Below, one piece after another: positions 8,593 through 16,963 of a stretch of DNA of 64,000 bases (position 1 is its first letter; the number at the start of each line of letters is the position of its first letter). A program made the translations under genes and the position numbers. Source of the stretch: Microvirga pudoricolor (GTDB lineage Bacteria > Pseudomonadota > Alphaproteobacteria > Rhizobiales > Beijerinckiaceae); the NCBI RefSeq assembly GCF_016892705.1, contig NZ_JAFEMB010000004.1, forward strand, positions 1 through 64,000, given 5' to 3'. Below the pieces are notes generated by a model, which saw only the letters and a program-made list of their open reading frames with translations, was not told the origin of the DNA and ran no database searches.

Positions 8593-9651
8593 ATGGAAAT
8601 ATCAGCTGGTAAGCTCAGAGGTCTGCGGAGACTGGCAGACAAGGCTGGTCGTTTCAAGATGGTGGCGGTCGATCAGAGGCCGCCCATGATCAAGTCTATC
8701 GGGGAGAAGATCGCACCCCGTACCGCGGGGTATGACGAGATAGCTCCCGTCAAGGCTCTGCTCGCACGAACATTGACTCCTATGGGGTCAGCCGTGCTGA
8801 TCGATCCTGATTATGGGTTTAGCCTAGCCGCCGATGGTATTCCGGCGGATCGCGGATTGCTGATCACGCTTGAGGATTTCCGATTTGAGGATTCCCCTGG
8901 AGGACGAATGACCCGCTTGCCCGACGGCTGGGACGTCGGGAAGATCAAGCGAATGGGAGCCGACGGCGTCAAGCTGCTCCTCTGGTATCGGCCCGATTGC
9001 AGTCCGGAAGTCGTGGAGCATCAGAAGCAACTGGTGCGTCAGGTCGGAGAGGCGTGCACGCGATACGACATCGCCTTCCTCCTGGAACTCCTCGTTTATC
9101 CTTTCAAGGGAGCTGCGAACCACACGACCGATTATACGGAGAACAAGGAAAAGTATCCGGAACTAGTGCTTCAAAGCTTAAGGGATTTCGCAGATCCCTC
9201 CTACGGCGTCGATATCTATAAGCTCGAGAGCCCGATTCCAGCCGATACCCTGCCGGATCCGAACGAAGACAGCGCCGAGACTCGCAAGGCTCAAGAATGG
9301 TTCGACAAGATCGGCACGATCATCGATCGACCTTGGGTGATGTTGAGTGCCGGAGCCGGCATGGAGCAGTTCCGCCGCGTTCTTGCTTTTGCCTATAAGG
9401 CCGGAGCCAACGGATACCTCGCGGGCCGCGCCATCTGGTGGCAGGCTTTTGGAACATACCCGGATTTGTCGGCGATGGAACTCGGCCTGGAACGGGACTC
9501 CGCACGCTATATGGAGGAGATCAATCTCCTGACCGACAATCTCGCACGTCCCTGGAGAATGGCGCCCGCTTTGTCGAACGGCGTACATCTCAAGAATGCC
9601 GGGCCTGCATTCCCAGCCTCATATGATGACTTTAGTGCCACGGCCGCCTGA
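8593..9651 (+). CDS. Class I aldolase, tagatose-bisphosphate/sulfofructose-phosphate aldolase family (LacD/YihT)
   Basis: 352 residues from the ATG at 8593, eight bases after the previous stop. The LacD/YihT pattern is clear: MVAVDQR (23-29), SAVLIDPDYG, DGVKLLLWYRPD with Lys127, the Schiff-base lysine Lys210 in IYKLESPIP, WVMLSAGAGMEQF and GYLAGRAIWW near 275-283. LacD splits tagatose 1,6-bisphosphate into dihydroxyacetone phosphate and glyceraldehyde phosphate; YihT splits sulfofructose 1-phosphate. The length is nearer LacD (about 325) than YihT (about 290), with a C-terminal extension of some 50 residues. Together with the upstream YihV-like kinase it forms a kinase-aldolase pair for a ketose. 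Confidence 0.85.
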   Translation: MEISAGKLRGLRRLADKAGRFKMVAVDQRPPMIKSIGEKIAPRTAGYDEIAPVKALLARTLTPMGSAVLIDPDYGFSLAADGIPADRGLLITLEDFRFEDSPGGRMTRLPDGWDVGKIKRMGADGVKLLLWYRPDCSPEVVEHQKQLVRQVGEACTRYDIAFLLELLVYPFKGAANHTTDYTENKEKYPELVLQSLRDFADPSYGVDIYKLESPIPADTLPDPNEDSAETRKAQEWFDKIGTIIDRPWVMLSAGAGMEQFRRVLAFAYKAGANGYLAGRAIWWQAFGTYPDLSAMELGLERDSARYMEEINLLTDNLARPWRMAPALSNGVHLKNAGPAFPASYDDFSATAA

Positions 9652-9662
9652 AAGAACAGAAT

Positions 9663-10427
9663 ATGCTGAATGATCTCAAGAATAAGCGCGTCCTCGTGAC
9701 AGGATCCAGTACCGGGATCGGTGCGGCAGTCGCGCAGGGCTTTGCCAGGGTGGGTGCGCGCGTTGTCGTGCACTACAAGTCGAGTGCCGAAGAGGCCGCT
9801 AGTATCGTGACTGCCATTCAGGAGACCGGAGGCGAAGCGCATTCGGTTCAAGGTGATGTCGCAAAGAGTGAAGAATCAAATCGGATCGTCGAGGAAGCGG
9901 CATCTCTGTTAGGTGGCCTCGATGTTGTTATCAACAACGCCGGTGCGATGGTTAAGAGGGCGCCGTTAGCGGAGGTCGACGACGCTCTGTACGACGATGT
10001 TCTTGACTGCAATGTTCGCTCGGTCATCATGATTTCGAAGGCTGCTGTCCCCCACTTCGAAAGGGCAGGCTCCGGCGTCATCGTGAATACAAGTTCGATC
10101 GCGGCCCGAAACGGCGGCGGACCCGGCGCTGGTCTCTATGCAGGCGCAAAGGCATTCGTCGGTAACATCACGCGCAATATGGCCAAGGAGCTCGCCGGTC
10201 GCAAAATCCGTGTCAATGCAGTTTCCCCAGGTGTGATCCTGACACCCTTTCATGAGCGCTTCTCGAGTCCTGAATGGCTTGAAGCCATGCGCAAGACGAT
10301 CCCGATGGAGCGGATTGGGAGTCCGGAGGATTGCGTAGGCGTATTCTTGTTCCTCGCGTCGGATACAATGAGTGGCTATATAAATGGTCAAACCATTGAA
10401 GTGAATGGCGGCCAATACATGCCTTAG
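9663..10427 (+). CDS. SDR family oxidoreductase
   Basis: 254 residues, classical short-chain dehydrogenase. The cofactor loop is TGSSTGIG (14-21), NNAG is at about 92, the catalytic Ser is in VNTSSIAA and the Tyr/Lys pair is in YAGAK. The C-terminal GYINGQTIEVNGGQYMP is typical. An HYKSS segment after beta-2 suggests NADP preference. Last gene of the kinase-aldolase operon, 11 bases after the aldolase gene, so it may oxidise or reduce the aldehyde product or the starting sugar. Confidence 0.88.
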   Translation: MLNDLKNKRVLVTGSSTGIGAAVAQGFARVGARVVVHYKSSAEEAASIVTAIQETGGEAHSVQGDVAKSEESNRIVEEAASLLGGLDVVINNAGAMVKRAPLAEVDDALYDDVLDCNVRSVIMISKAAVPHFERAGSGVIVNTSSIAARNGGGPGAGLYAGAKAFVGNITRNMAKELAGRKIRVNAVSPGVILTPFHERFSSPEWLEAMRKTIPMERIGSPEDCVGVFLFLASDTMSGYINGQTIEVNGGQYMP

Positions 10428-10532
10428 TGAGGAGCTGCGCTAGCCCTCCATAAACTGGGCGTAAAACGCTTTCGGACCCGCCAAATCCCAAGACGTCCAA
10501 ACTCGCATGACCCTGATACGGACGCTGCGATG

Positions 10533-10556
10533 TCGGACAAAGTCCGAAAGTTTTCT
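10533..10556 (+). terminator. Candidate terminator between convergent SDR and TetR genes
   Basis: Stem tcggac (10533-10538) and gtccga (10542-10547) with loop aaa, then aagttttct. Short stem and short T-run; it lies about 105 bases after the SDR stop. The rest of the 193-base gap shows nothing else. Confidence 0.35.
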
Positions 10557-10620
10557 AGTGTGCGCTGTTGGTGTCCACCGCCTAGAGAAAGTCCTGGTTG
10601 ATCATCTGGCGGGGCACCCG

Positions 10621-11334
10621 CTAGACCCTGCCGCGCACCTTGAGGTGACGGGGCAGGGGAATTCTATCGGCTTCCGGTGGGGCGTTGTAGATGGCTGAGA
10701 ACCACATATCCGACAGGGTGGTGGCCACGAGCCTCGTGTCATCCTCGAACATGGCCAGGGGCTGGGTTCGCCCATAGATTTTCAGCAAAAGTTCATCCAC
10801 CATTCCGATCAAGCAAAAAATCGTCAACCTGAGCTTCTTCTGATCCCAAAGTTCCAGTTGCCCCTCGCGACCGAGGCGCGCGATGACTCTTTCCACCATG
10901 ACATCATCCGAGCGCCGCCCAACCTCGGCGATCAACTCGTCCTCGTCCTTGAGTTGGAAGTGGCAGCGCATCAAGCCGACATTTCGCCGGAAACACTCCA
11001 CGTAGTGGAGATTGGCCAAATGAATCGCTTCATATTGTGACGCATCCCGCGGGATTGGTTCACGTGACGCTCGAACGAACTTGAAATAGTCAGCAATTGT
11101 TTTGGCGACGACATCCCGTTTGGCTGGAAAGTAACGGTAAAATGTACCGTGAGCAATGCCAGCGAGCGCTGTGATATTGTCGACAGTAATCGTATGGTAG
11201 TTCTTCTCATTCAGAAGTCTAGCCGTCGCAAGTTCGATCTGAAGTTCGGTCCGAACCGTCTTCTTCTCGCCTTCCGCTACAGAGACGAGTTTTTCAAGAT
11301 ACCTTATGTAGTCACAGTCGAAGTCGTCAAACAA
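10621..11334 (-). CDS. TetR/AcrR family transcriptional regulator
   Basis: 237 residues. N-terminal TetR helix-turn-helix: TVDNITALAGIAHGTFYRYF, then PAKRDVVAKTI. The rest is a helical ligand domain of its own kind. No ATG fits; the start is a TTG at 11334 with AAGGTG seven bases upstream. It is divergent from the Pot-type importer operon, with a perfect 26-base palindrome between them, so it very probably represses that operon and itself. The ligand may be the imported acid or its CoA ester. Confidence 0.9.
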   Translation of the reverse strand: MFDDFDCDYIRYLEKLVSVAEGEKKTVRTELQIELATARLLNEKNYHTITVDNITALAGIAHGTFYRYFPAKRDVVAKTIADYFKFVRASREPIPRDASQYEAIHLANLHYVECFRRNVGLMRCHFQLKDEDELIAEVGRRSDDVMVERVIARLGREGQLELWDQKKLRLTIFCLIGMVDELLLKIYGRTQPLAMFEDDTRLVATTLSDMWFSAIYNAPPEADRIPLPRHLKVRGRV

Positions 11335-11416
11335 GCAGCATCACCTTTTGCCAATCCCTTGCTTCTACCAGCGTGCCACACGTTTTGCCAAATGTCCGCA
11401 CTGCAAAACAGGTCAC

Positions 11417-11446
11417 TTGACAAAAATGACGGAAACGTCATTTTTG
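11417..11446. promoter_or_regulatory. Probable TetR operator overlapping a -35 box
   Basis: Perfect inverted repeat with 11-base arms: caaaaatgacg (11421-11431) and cgtcatttttg (11436-11446), spacer gaaa. A ttgaca at 11417-11422 overlaps its left edge, pointing to the rightward operon whose first ATG is at 11476. Symmetry, place and size all fit a TetR-family operator. It could be mistaken for a terminator because of the T-run, but nothing is transcribed into it from the left. Confidence 0.65.
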
Positions 11447-11475
11447 GTTCGCACCTTGCATCGGAGCTAGCATAG

Positions 11476-12531
11476 ATGACCTCAGCCGGGGCGACGATCG
11501 ACTTCAAGAACGTACGCAAGACATACGGCAAGTTCGTTGCACTGGAAGACTTTTCGATGCGTGTGGAGGGCGGCGAGTTCATGACCCTTCTGGGCGCCAG
11601 TGGCTCGGGAAAAACCACCGCCCTCAATTCCCTTGCCGGTTTCGTCGATATCGACGGCGGCGAAATTCTGATCGATGGCGTACCGATAACCAAGCTGCCG
11701 ACGGAAAAGCGCGATATCGGAATGGTGTTTCAAAACTATTCGCTGTTTCCCCATCGCAGCGTGATCCGAAATATTTCGTTTCCACTGGAAATGCGTGGCG
11801 TAGCCCGTGACGAGGCCCGGCGGCGATCTTTCAAGGCGCTTGAAATGGTGCGCTTGGACTCGCTGGCCAACAGGATGCCGCACGAGTTGTCGGGCGGCCA
11901 AAAGCAAAGGGTCGCATTCGCTCGCGCCGTCGTGTTTGAGCCACGGGTCTTGCTAATGGACGAACCCCTTGGCGCTCTGGATCTGAAGCTGCGTGAGACG
12001 CTTCAGCTGGAGATCAAGGAGTATCAGCGACAAATCGGTTGCACTGTCATCTACGTCACGCACGACCAGAGTGAGGCGCTGACGCTGTCGGACCGAATGG
12101 CAGTGATGGATAAGGGGCGCGTTCTTCAGATCGGCACTCCGGAACAGCTTTATGACAGGCCGCAATCGCGATTTGTCGCAGGGTTTGTCGGCTCCAACAA
12201 CATCCTCAAGGTCCAAAGCGTCGAAGAGGGGTTCATGACTCTGGAGGGGCTCGGCCGCTTCAAGGGGGACGGCCGTCATCTGATTCCGGGCGGCTTTGTG
12301 TCGATCCGGCCTGAACTCATCACCATTCGCCATGGGGGCTCCGGGGCTCACATGGCGCATCTTTCCGAAGCCGTCTTCTTCGGCAATTCCGTACGCTACA
12401 TCCTCCGCGCCGCCGACAGCAAAGAAATATCGGCCATCGAACATCGACGGCCAGGGCAAGACGTACTGCCGCTCGGAACGGCGGTCGCATTCGACCTTGA
12501 TACCAGCGACCTCGTTCCGCTCTTGGATTGA
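11476..12531 (+). CDS. Spermidine/putrescine-type ABC transporter ATP-binding protein (PotA-like)
   Basis: 351 residues: ABC domain plus C-terminal TOBE-type domain (from about 270). Walker A GASGSGKTT (40-48), Q-loop in MVFQNYSLFPH, signature LSGGQKQRVA, Walker B VLLMDEPLGALD, switch YVTHDQ. GGAG lies nine bases before the ATG. The rest of the importer (binding protein and two permeases) follows. Despite the family name, transporters of this kind also import other cations, opines and acids; the CoA ligase downstream hints at a carboxylic acid. Confidence 0.92.
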   Translation: MTSAGATIDFKNVRKTYGKFVALEDFSMRVEGGEFMTLLGASGSGKTTALNSLAGFVDIDGGEILIDGVPITKLPTEKRDIGMVFQNYSLFPHRSVIRNISFPLEMRGVARDEARRRSFKALEMVRLDSLANRMPHELSGGQKQRVAFARAVVFEPRVLLMDEPLGALDLKLRETLQLEIKEYQRQIGCTVIYVTHDQSEALTLSDRMAVMDKGRVLQIGTPEQLYDRPQSRFVAGFVGSNNILKVQSVEEGFMTLEGLGRFKGDGRHLIPGGFVSIRPELITIRHGGSGAHMAHLSEAVFFGNSVRYILRAADSKEISAIEHRRPGQDVLPLGTAVAFDLDTSDLVPLLD

Positions 12532-12569
12532 CTCAAACGGGTTTTGCAAACAACAACAGGGGACGTGCA

Positions 12570-13613
12570 ATGACCAAGATCACCAGAAGAACCTTCGGAA
12601 TCGCAGCCGGCGCATTAGCAGGCTCTCTTGCATTCAGCCCGTCATTCGCCGAGGACGTGACGATCGTCGTCAATGGCTCGGGCGGCGCGCTCGCTCAAAC
12701 CATCACGAAAATTTTCGAAGAGCCCTTTACCAAGGCGACGGGTATCAAGGTGAGACCGACGGCACCGGTCAGTCTTCCCAAACTCAAGGCAATGGTCGAA
12801 TCCGGAAACGTCGAATGGGACGTAACCGAGCTGAACGGCGACGATGTCGTAACCGCCACGAAAGCCGGTTGGTTGGTGCCCATCGACTACAAGGCTATCG
12901 ACCCTGATAACAAGCTGCCGGCTATCGCGAAGCAGCCCACAGCGTTGGTCCGCGCATCCTACTCGACGGTCATCGCGTTTCGGACCGACAAGTTCGGCGG
13001 AAAAACCCCGCAATCCTGGGCCGATTTCTGGGACGTGAAATCCTTCCCTGGTCCTCGCTCCCTGGAGAACTCGCCGAAGGGTAATCTCGAATTTGCCCTG
13101 CTGGCAGATGGCGTGGCGCCGGACAAGCTTTATCCGCTCGACGTTGATCGCGCATTCAAAAAGCTTGATCAGATCAAGAAGCACATCCCGGTCTGGTGGA
13201 CGAACGGCGCGCAGCACGTCCAATTGCTCATCGATGGCGAGGTCAGTATGACGTCGTCCTGGAACGGCCGGATCACGCCGCTCAAGAACGAGGGCAAGCC
13301 CGTCGACATCACGTTCAAGGGTGGCGCGTTGATGCTGTCCTACCTGGGCATTCCCAAGGGGGCAAAGCATCAGAAGGAAGCCTTGCAGTTTATGAAGTTT
13401 CGCATGGATCCTGTCGCGTCCGCGGAGTTCGTGAAGCAGGTTCCTTATCCAGGGTTCGTTCCGGGCATGATGGAACTGCTCGACCCTGCTTTTGCCGCTA
13501 CGTTGCCGACGTCACCTGCGAACGCAGCGGTGCAGTTTGATTTCAACAGCGCTTGGTGGGCGGACAATCTCGATGCCGTCCAAGCCCGCTGGAATGAATG
13601 GCTGCTGATCTAG
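12570..13613 (+). CDS. Extracellular solute-binding protein (PotD-like)
   Basis: 347 residues from the ATG at 12570, with AGGGGA upstream. An in-frame start at 12528 would place 14 polar residues before the signal peptide. TRRTFGIAAGALAGSLAF is a Tat-like signal (twin Arg, hydrophobic core) ending before AEDV. The mature protein begins VTIVVNGSGGALAQTI and contains the WDVTELNGDDV and HIPVWWTNGAQ segments typical of the polyamine/Fe family. Partner of the ATPase upstream and the two permeases downstream. Confidence 0.9.
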   Translation: MTKITRRTFGIAAGALAGSLAFSPSFAEDVTIVVNGSGGALAQTITKIFEEPFTKATGIKVRPTAPVSLPKLKAMVESGNVEWDVTELNGDDVVTATKAGWLVPIDYKAIDPDNKLPAIAKQPTALVRASYSTVIAFRTDKFGGKTPQSWADFWDVKSFPGPRSLENSPKGNLEFALLADGVAPDKLYPLDVDRAFKKLDQIKKHIPVWWTNGAQHVQLLIDGEVSMTSSWNGRITPLKNEGKPVDITFKGGALMLSYLGIPKGAKHQKEALQFMKFRMDPVASAEFVKQVPYPGFVPGMMELLDPAFAATLPTSPANAAVQFDFNSAWWADNLDAVQARWNEWLLI

Positions 13614-13638
13614 TCCACGCGAAAAGCCTAATACCGCC

Positions 13639-14487
13639 ATGAAAATCCGATGGTCAAGGACGATCCTGCTTCTCACACCGGCAACCCTGCTGGCGGCAAT
13701 GCTCTTCGTCTATCCGGTTTTCGGCGTACTCAGCCTGACGGTTCACGATGGAACATCCTTCACTGGCGAGCCGATCCGGCAGGTTTTCAATTCGCAACTC
13801 TCCATCATCGTGTTGCAGCGGACATTCGTGACCGCTGCAACCGTTACCTTGATCTGCCTGCTTATGGGATACCCCATGGCTTATTTCATGGCAGGCCTCT
13901 CACCCCGCAAGCGCGTTCTGGCTACATATCTGATCTTGCTGCCGTTCTGGATCAGCGTCCTGATCCGAACCTATACGTGGATCATTCTTCTGGGCCGTGA
14001 GGGCATTCTCAACAAGGCTCTGGTGGCGATCGGCCTGACCGCGGAGCCCATTCAACTCCTTTACACCCCGTTCGCGGTGCATATCGGCATGGTTCAGATC
14101 CTTCTGCCGATCGTCATCCTCACCTGCCTGACTTCGATCTTGGATGTGGAGCGAGACCTCGTGAAAGCTGCACGGATATTGGGAGCCACGCCCGCGCAGG
14201 CTTTTTGGAAGGTTCTGTTTCCCCTGAGCGTCAGCGGGGCCGCAACCGGCGGCATCATCTGCTTTATTCTGTGCCTCGGCTTCTTCGTGACGCCCACATT
14301 GCTGGGTGGACGCACGAGCCTGCTGATCGCTAATCTGATCGACCTTCAGGTTCATAAGACCTTGAAGTGGGACCTGGCGGCCGTCATGGCATCGGCGATG
14401 CTGGCTGCAACATTCACATGCCTGCTGGCCTATTGGATGCTGACACGCAAAAGGGCGGAATTCGCGACTGGAGGCCTAGCGCGATGA
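13639..14487 (+). CDS. ABC transporter permease (PotB-like)
   Basis: 282 residues, about six membrane spans. The family region LLPFWISVLIRTYTWIILLG and the EAA loop DLVKAARILGATPAQAFWKV are clear. It ends in an ATGA overlap with the next permease gene. Confidence 0.9.
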   Translation: MKIRWSRTILLLTPATLLAAMLFVYPVFGVLSLTVHDGTSFTGEPIRQVFNSQLSIIVLQRTFVTAATVTLICLLMGYPMAYFMAGLSPRKRVLATYLILLPFWISVLIRTYTWIILLGREGILNKALVAIGLTAEPIQLLYTPFAVHIGMVQILLPIVILTCLTSILDVERDLVKAARILGATPAQAFWKVLFPLSVSGAATGGIICFILCLGFFVTPTLLGGRTSLLIANLIDLQVHKTLKWDLAAVMASAMLAATFTCLLAYWMLTRKRAEFATGGLAR

Positions 14488-15284
14488 CCCGTATCGTTCT
14501 GCTGGTGTATTTTGTGCTCGTGACAGGCTTTCTGCTACTGCCGCTCATCTTCCTCCTTCCGATCTCCTTGACGAACAGCCAGTTTCTCGAATTTCCTCCG
14601 AAGTCCCTGTCCCTACGATGGTATCGTGAGTTTTTCATCGATCAGAGTTGGGTGGATGCGACACTCGTCAGTCTCAAGATCGGCTTCGGCGCGACAGCCA
14701 TTAGTCTTCTTCTCGGCACGTTGGCGTCTGTCGCGCTGGTTCGTTCGAACTTCAGACTCAAGGGCATTTTGACGGCGATCTTCATCGCGCCGCTCATCAT
14801 CCCTTCCGTCGTAATCGCCCTCGCGCTCTACATCGTGTTCCTACGGTGGAGATTAGTGAACAATATTTATGCTTTGACGATCGCGCATGCGATGATCGCG
14901 ATGCCTTATGTGGTGATGATCATCACAGGGAGTCTTCGTCGCTTCGATATGACGATTGAACGAGCGGCGCGCATTTTGGGGGCGACGCCGGTCAGAGCAT
15001 TCATTCATACGACGTTGCCGTTCCTGACACCCGCTCTGTTCGCGTCAGGAATCCTGGCCTTCTTTGCGTCCTTCGATGAACTGATCATTACGCTCTTCAT
15101 CTCAGGCGGTCTGCAGACGCTGCCGGTCCGGATTTGGAACGATCTCAGCCTCAAGCTGGATCCAACCGTCCCCGCCGTTGCTGTCATGCTGACGCTCGTC
15201 AGCATCCTCGGAATGACGGTTGGCGAAATCGCCCGTCGTAGGAACGAGCGCCGGTACCAGAGCAACCCTATCTCCGAGGCTTAA
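14484..15284 (+). CDS. ABC transporter permease (PotC-like)
   Basis: 266 residues from the ATG at 14484, which overlaps the stop of the previous gene (ATGA). Six hydrophobic spans; the EAA loop reads IERAARILGATPVRAFIHT. Segment LPISLTNSQFLEFPPKSLSLRWY after the first span is typical of PotC relatives. The CoA ligase gene starts one base after its stop, so ligase and importer are one operon. Confidence 0.9.
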   Translation: MTRIVLLVYFVLVTGFLLLPLIFLLPISLTNSQFLEFPPKSLSLRWYREFFIDQSWVDATLVSLKIGFGATAISLLLGTLASVALVRSNFRLKGILTAIFIAPLIIPSVVIALALYIVFLRWRLVNNIYALTIAHAMIAMPYVVMIITGSLRRFDMTIERAARILGATPVRAFIHTTLPFLTPALFASGILAFFASFDELIITLFISGGLQTLPVRIWNDLSLKLDPTVPAVAVMLTLVSILGMTVGEIARRRNERRYQSNPISEA

Positions 15285-15285
15285 C

Positions 15286-16941
15286 ATGAACGATGCCGCC
15301 GACTCCAGAACTTGGTCCGACTTGAAGCCCATTGTCGACAAGATGCGAGAGAACATCGAAGCGACGCCGCTTGGACGAAACATCGGCTCGTTCGTCGATG
15401 ACATGGTCGCGGCCAATCGCGACCGGAGGTTCTGGACCTTCTTCGAGGAGGAGGATGGCGGTGTTGCGACTTACGGTCAGGTACAAGACGCCATCGCCAG
15501 AACGGCGGGTGGGCTCTATGCAGCCGGCATACGGAAGGGATCGCATGTCGCGGTCATGCTGCCGAATATTCCAGCTTTTCCGATCACATGGCTCGCCATC
15601 GCAAAACTCGGCGCAGTCATGGTGCCTGTCAATGTCGGCTATACCGGGCGAGAGCTCAATTATGTGTTGACCGATTCCCAGTCGACTTTCCTGATTATCC
15701 ATGCCACTTGCATTCCTGCCTATGAAGCCCTCGGTGACGAAGCGCCCTTGCCGCCATCCGCCGTCATGGTGGTGGGTGCCGGCGCGCACGAGGCAAGCGG
15801 ATATTCCCGCATCGACGATAACGCTCCTGACCTCCCTCAGGATCTTCCAGAACCTGCGCTCGATGATCTCGTCAACATTCAGTACACATCCGGCACGACA
15901 GGATTTCCAAAAGGCTGCATGCTGTCGCACCGTTACTGGCTGACAATATCGCTGGTGGCGGCAATGCGCGGCGGAGAAGACGAAGATGTTAAGAACGTTC
16001 TCGCCGCTCAGCCCTTTTTCTATATGGACCCGCAATGGCTGACGCTCATGGCGATGAGGGTCGGAGGTCAAATCTTTGTAGCCCAGCGCGCAAGTTCAAC
16101 CCGTTTCATGGATTGGGTGCGGCGCTACGACATCGAATATTGTCTGTTCCCTGAGATCATTTATCAGCAGCCGGAGACGGCAGCTGACGGAGACAATCGA
16201 CTCAAGCGAGTTTCTGTTTTTGGCTTCAACAAGGAGAAGCATGCCGACTTTGAACGCCGCTATCACACGCTGGCCCGCGAGTCGTTTGGCATGACAGAGG
16301 TTGGATCCGCGCTGTTCGTCCCTCGGGAGGCCTATCACATGGTGGGTTCGGGCACCTGCGGAATGGTATCGCCCTTCCGCGAAGTTCAGATTACCGACCC
16401 CGAAGGGAATGTGGTGCCGAACGGCGAGGTCGGAGAATTGTGTGTGCGGGGACCTGGCATCATGCAGGGTTACTACCGAAAGCCGGAGGCGAACCAAGCT
16501 TCGTTCCGCGGTGATTGGTTCCGGACGGGCGACTTATTCTGGCGTGATGAGCAAGGATTTCATTACATCGTCGGCCGTCTCAAGGACATGATTCGACGCA
16601 GTGGAGAGAATATTGCTGCACGAGAGGTCGAGGCAGCCCTTTCCGAGATGCCGCAGATTCTTGAGGCAGCGGTGGTCGGCGTCAAGGACTCAGCGCGGGG
16701 CGAGGAGGTGAAAGCCTACATCGTGCTCCAGCCGGGTGTCTCTGAAGCAGATGCCACTCCCATGATGATCTTCGAACATTGCAAGAGCCGGCTCGCTTCA
16801 TTCAAGACGCCCCGCTTTGTCGAGTATCGCGATGCCTTGCCTAAAACGCCGTCCGAAAAAATCGCAAAGCAGAAACTCATCGCCGAGAAGCCCGACTTGC
16901 GAGTTGGTAGTTTCGATCGCGTGACCAATCAGTGGCTCTGA
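15286..16941 (+). CDS. Acyl-CoA synthetase (AMP-forming), CaiC/long-chain ligase-like
   Basis: 551 residues from the ATG at 15286. Adenylate-forming enzyme: P-loop YTSGTTGFPKG (200-210), ESFGMTEVG, WFRTGDLFWRDEQGF, hinge GRLKDMIRRSGENI and the catalytic lysine Lys525 in TPSEKIAKQ. It makes a CoA thioester from an imported carboxylic acid, ATP and CoA. Its position in one operon with a Pot-type importer and a crotonase resembles carnitine/betaine-type side-chain activation, but the acid cannot be told from sequence. Confidence 0.88.
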   Translation: MNDAADSRTWSDLKPIVDKMRENIEATPLGRNIGSFVDDMVAANRDRRFWTFFEEEDGGVATYGQVQDAIARTAGGLYAAGIRKGSHVAVMLPNIPAFPITWLAIAKLGAVMVPVNVGYTGRELNYVLTDSQSTFLIIHATCIPAYEALGDEAPLPPSAVMVVGAGAHEASGYSRIDDNAPDLPQDLPEPALDDLVNIQYTSGTTGFPKGCMLSHRYWLTISLVAAMRGGEDEDVKNVLAAQPFFYMDPQWLTLMAMRVGGQIFVAQRASSTRFMDWVRRYDIEYCLFPEIIYQQPETAADGDNRLKRVSVFGFNKEKHADFERRYHTLARESFGMTEVGSALFVPREAYHMVGSGTCGMVSPFREVQITDPEGNVVPNGEVGELCVRGPGIMQGYYRKPEANQASFRGDWFRTGDLFWRDEQGFHYIVGRLKDMIRRSGENIAAREVEAALSEMPQILEAAVVGVKDSARGEEVKAYIVLQPGVSEADATPMMIFEHCKSRLASFKTPRFVEYRDALPKTPSEKIAKQKLIAEKPDLRVGSFDRVTNQWL

Positions 16942-16963
16942 AGAAATCAGAAGGACGAGAAAG

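Noticed and set aside
6809..10427. Complete sulfoquinovose (sulfo-EMP) pathway
   Set aside because: No sulfoquinovosidase, isomerase, sulfolactaldehyde reductase or sulfonate exporter of known type in the window; only kinase and aldolase resemble that pathway.
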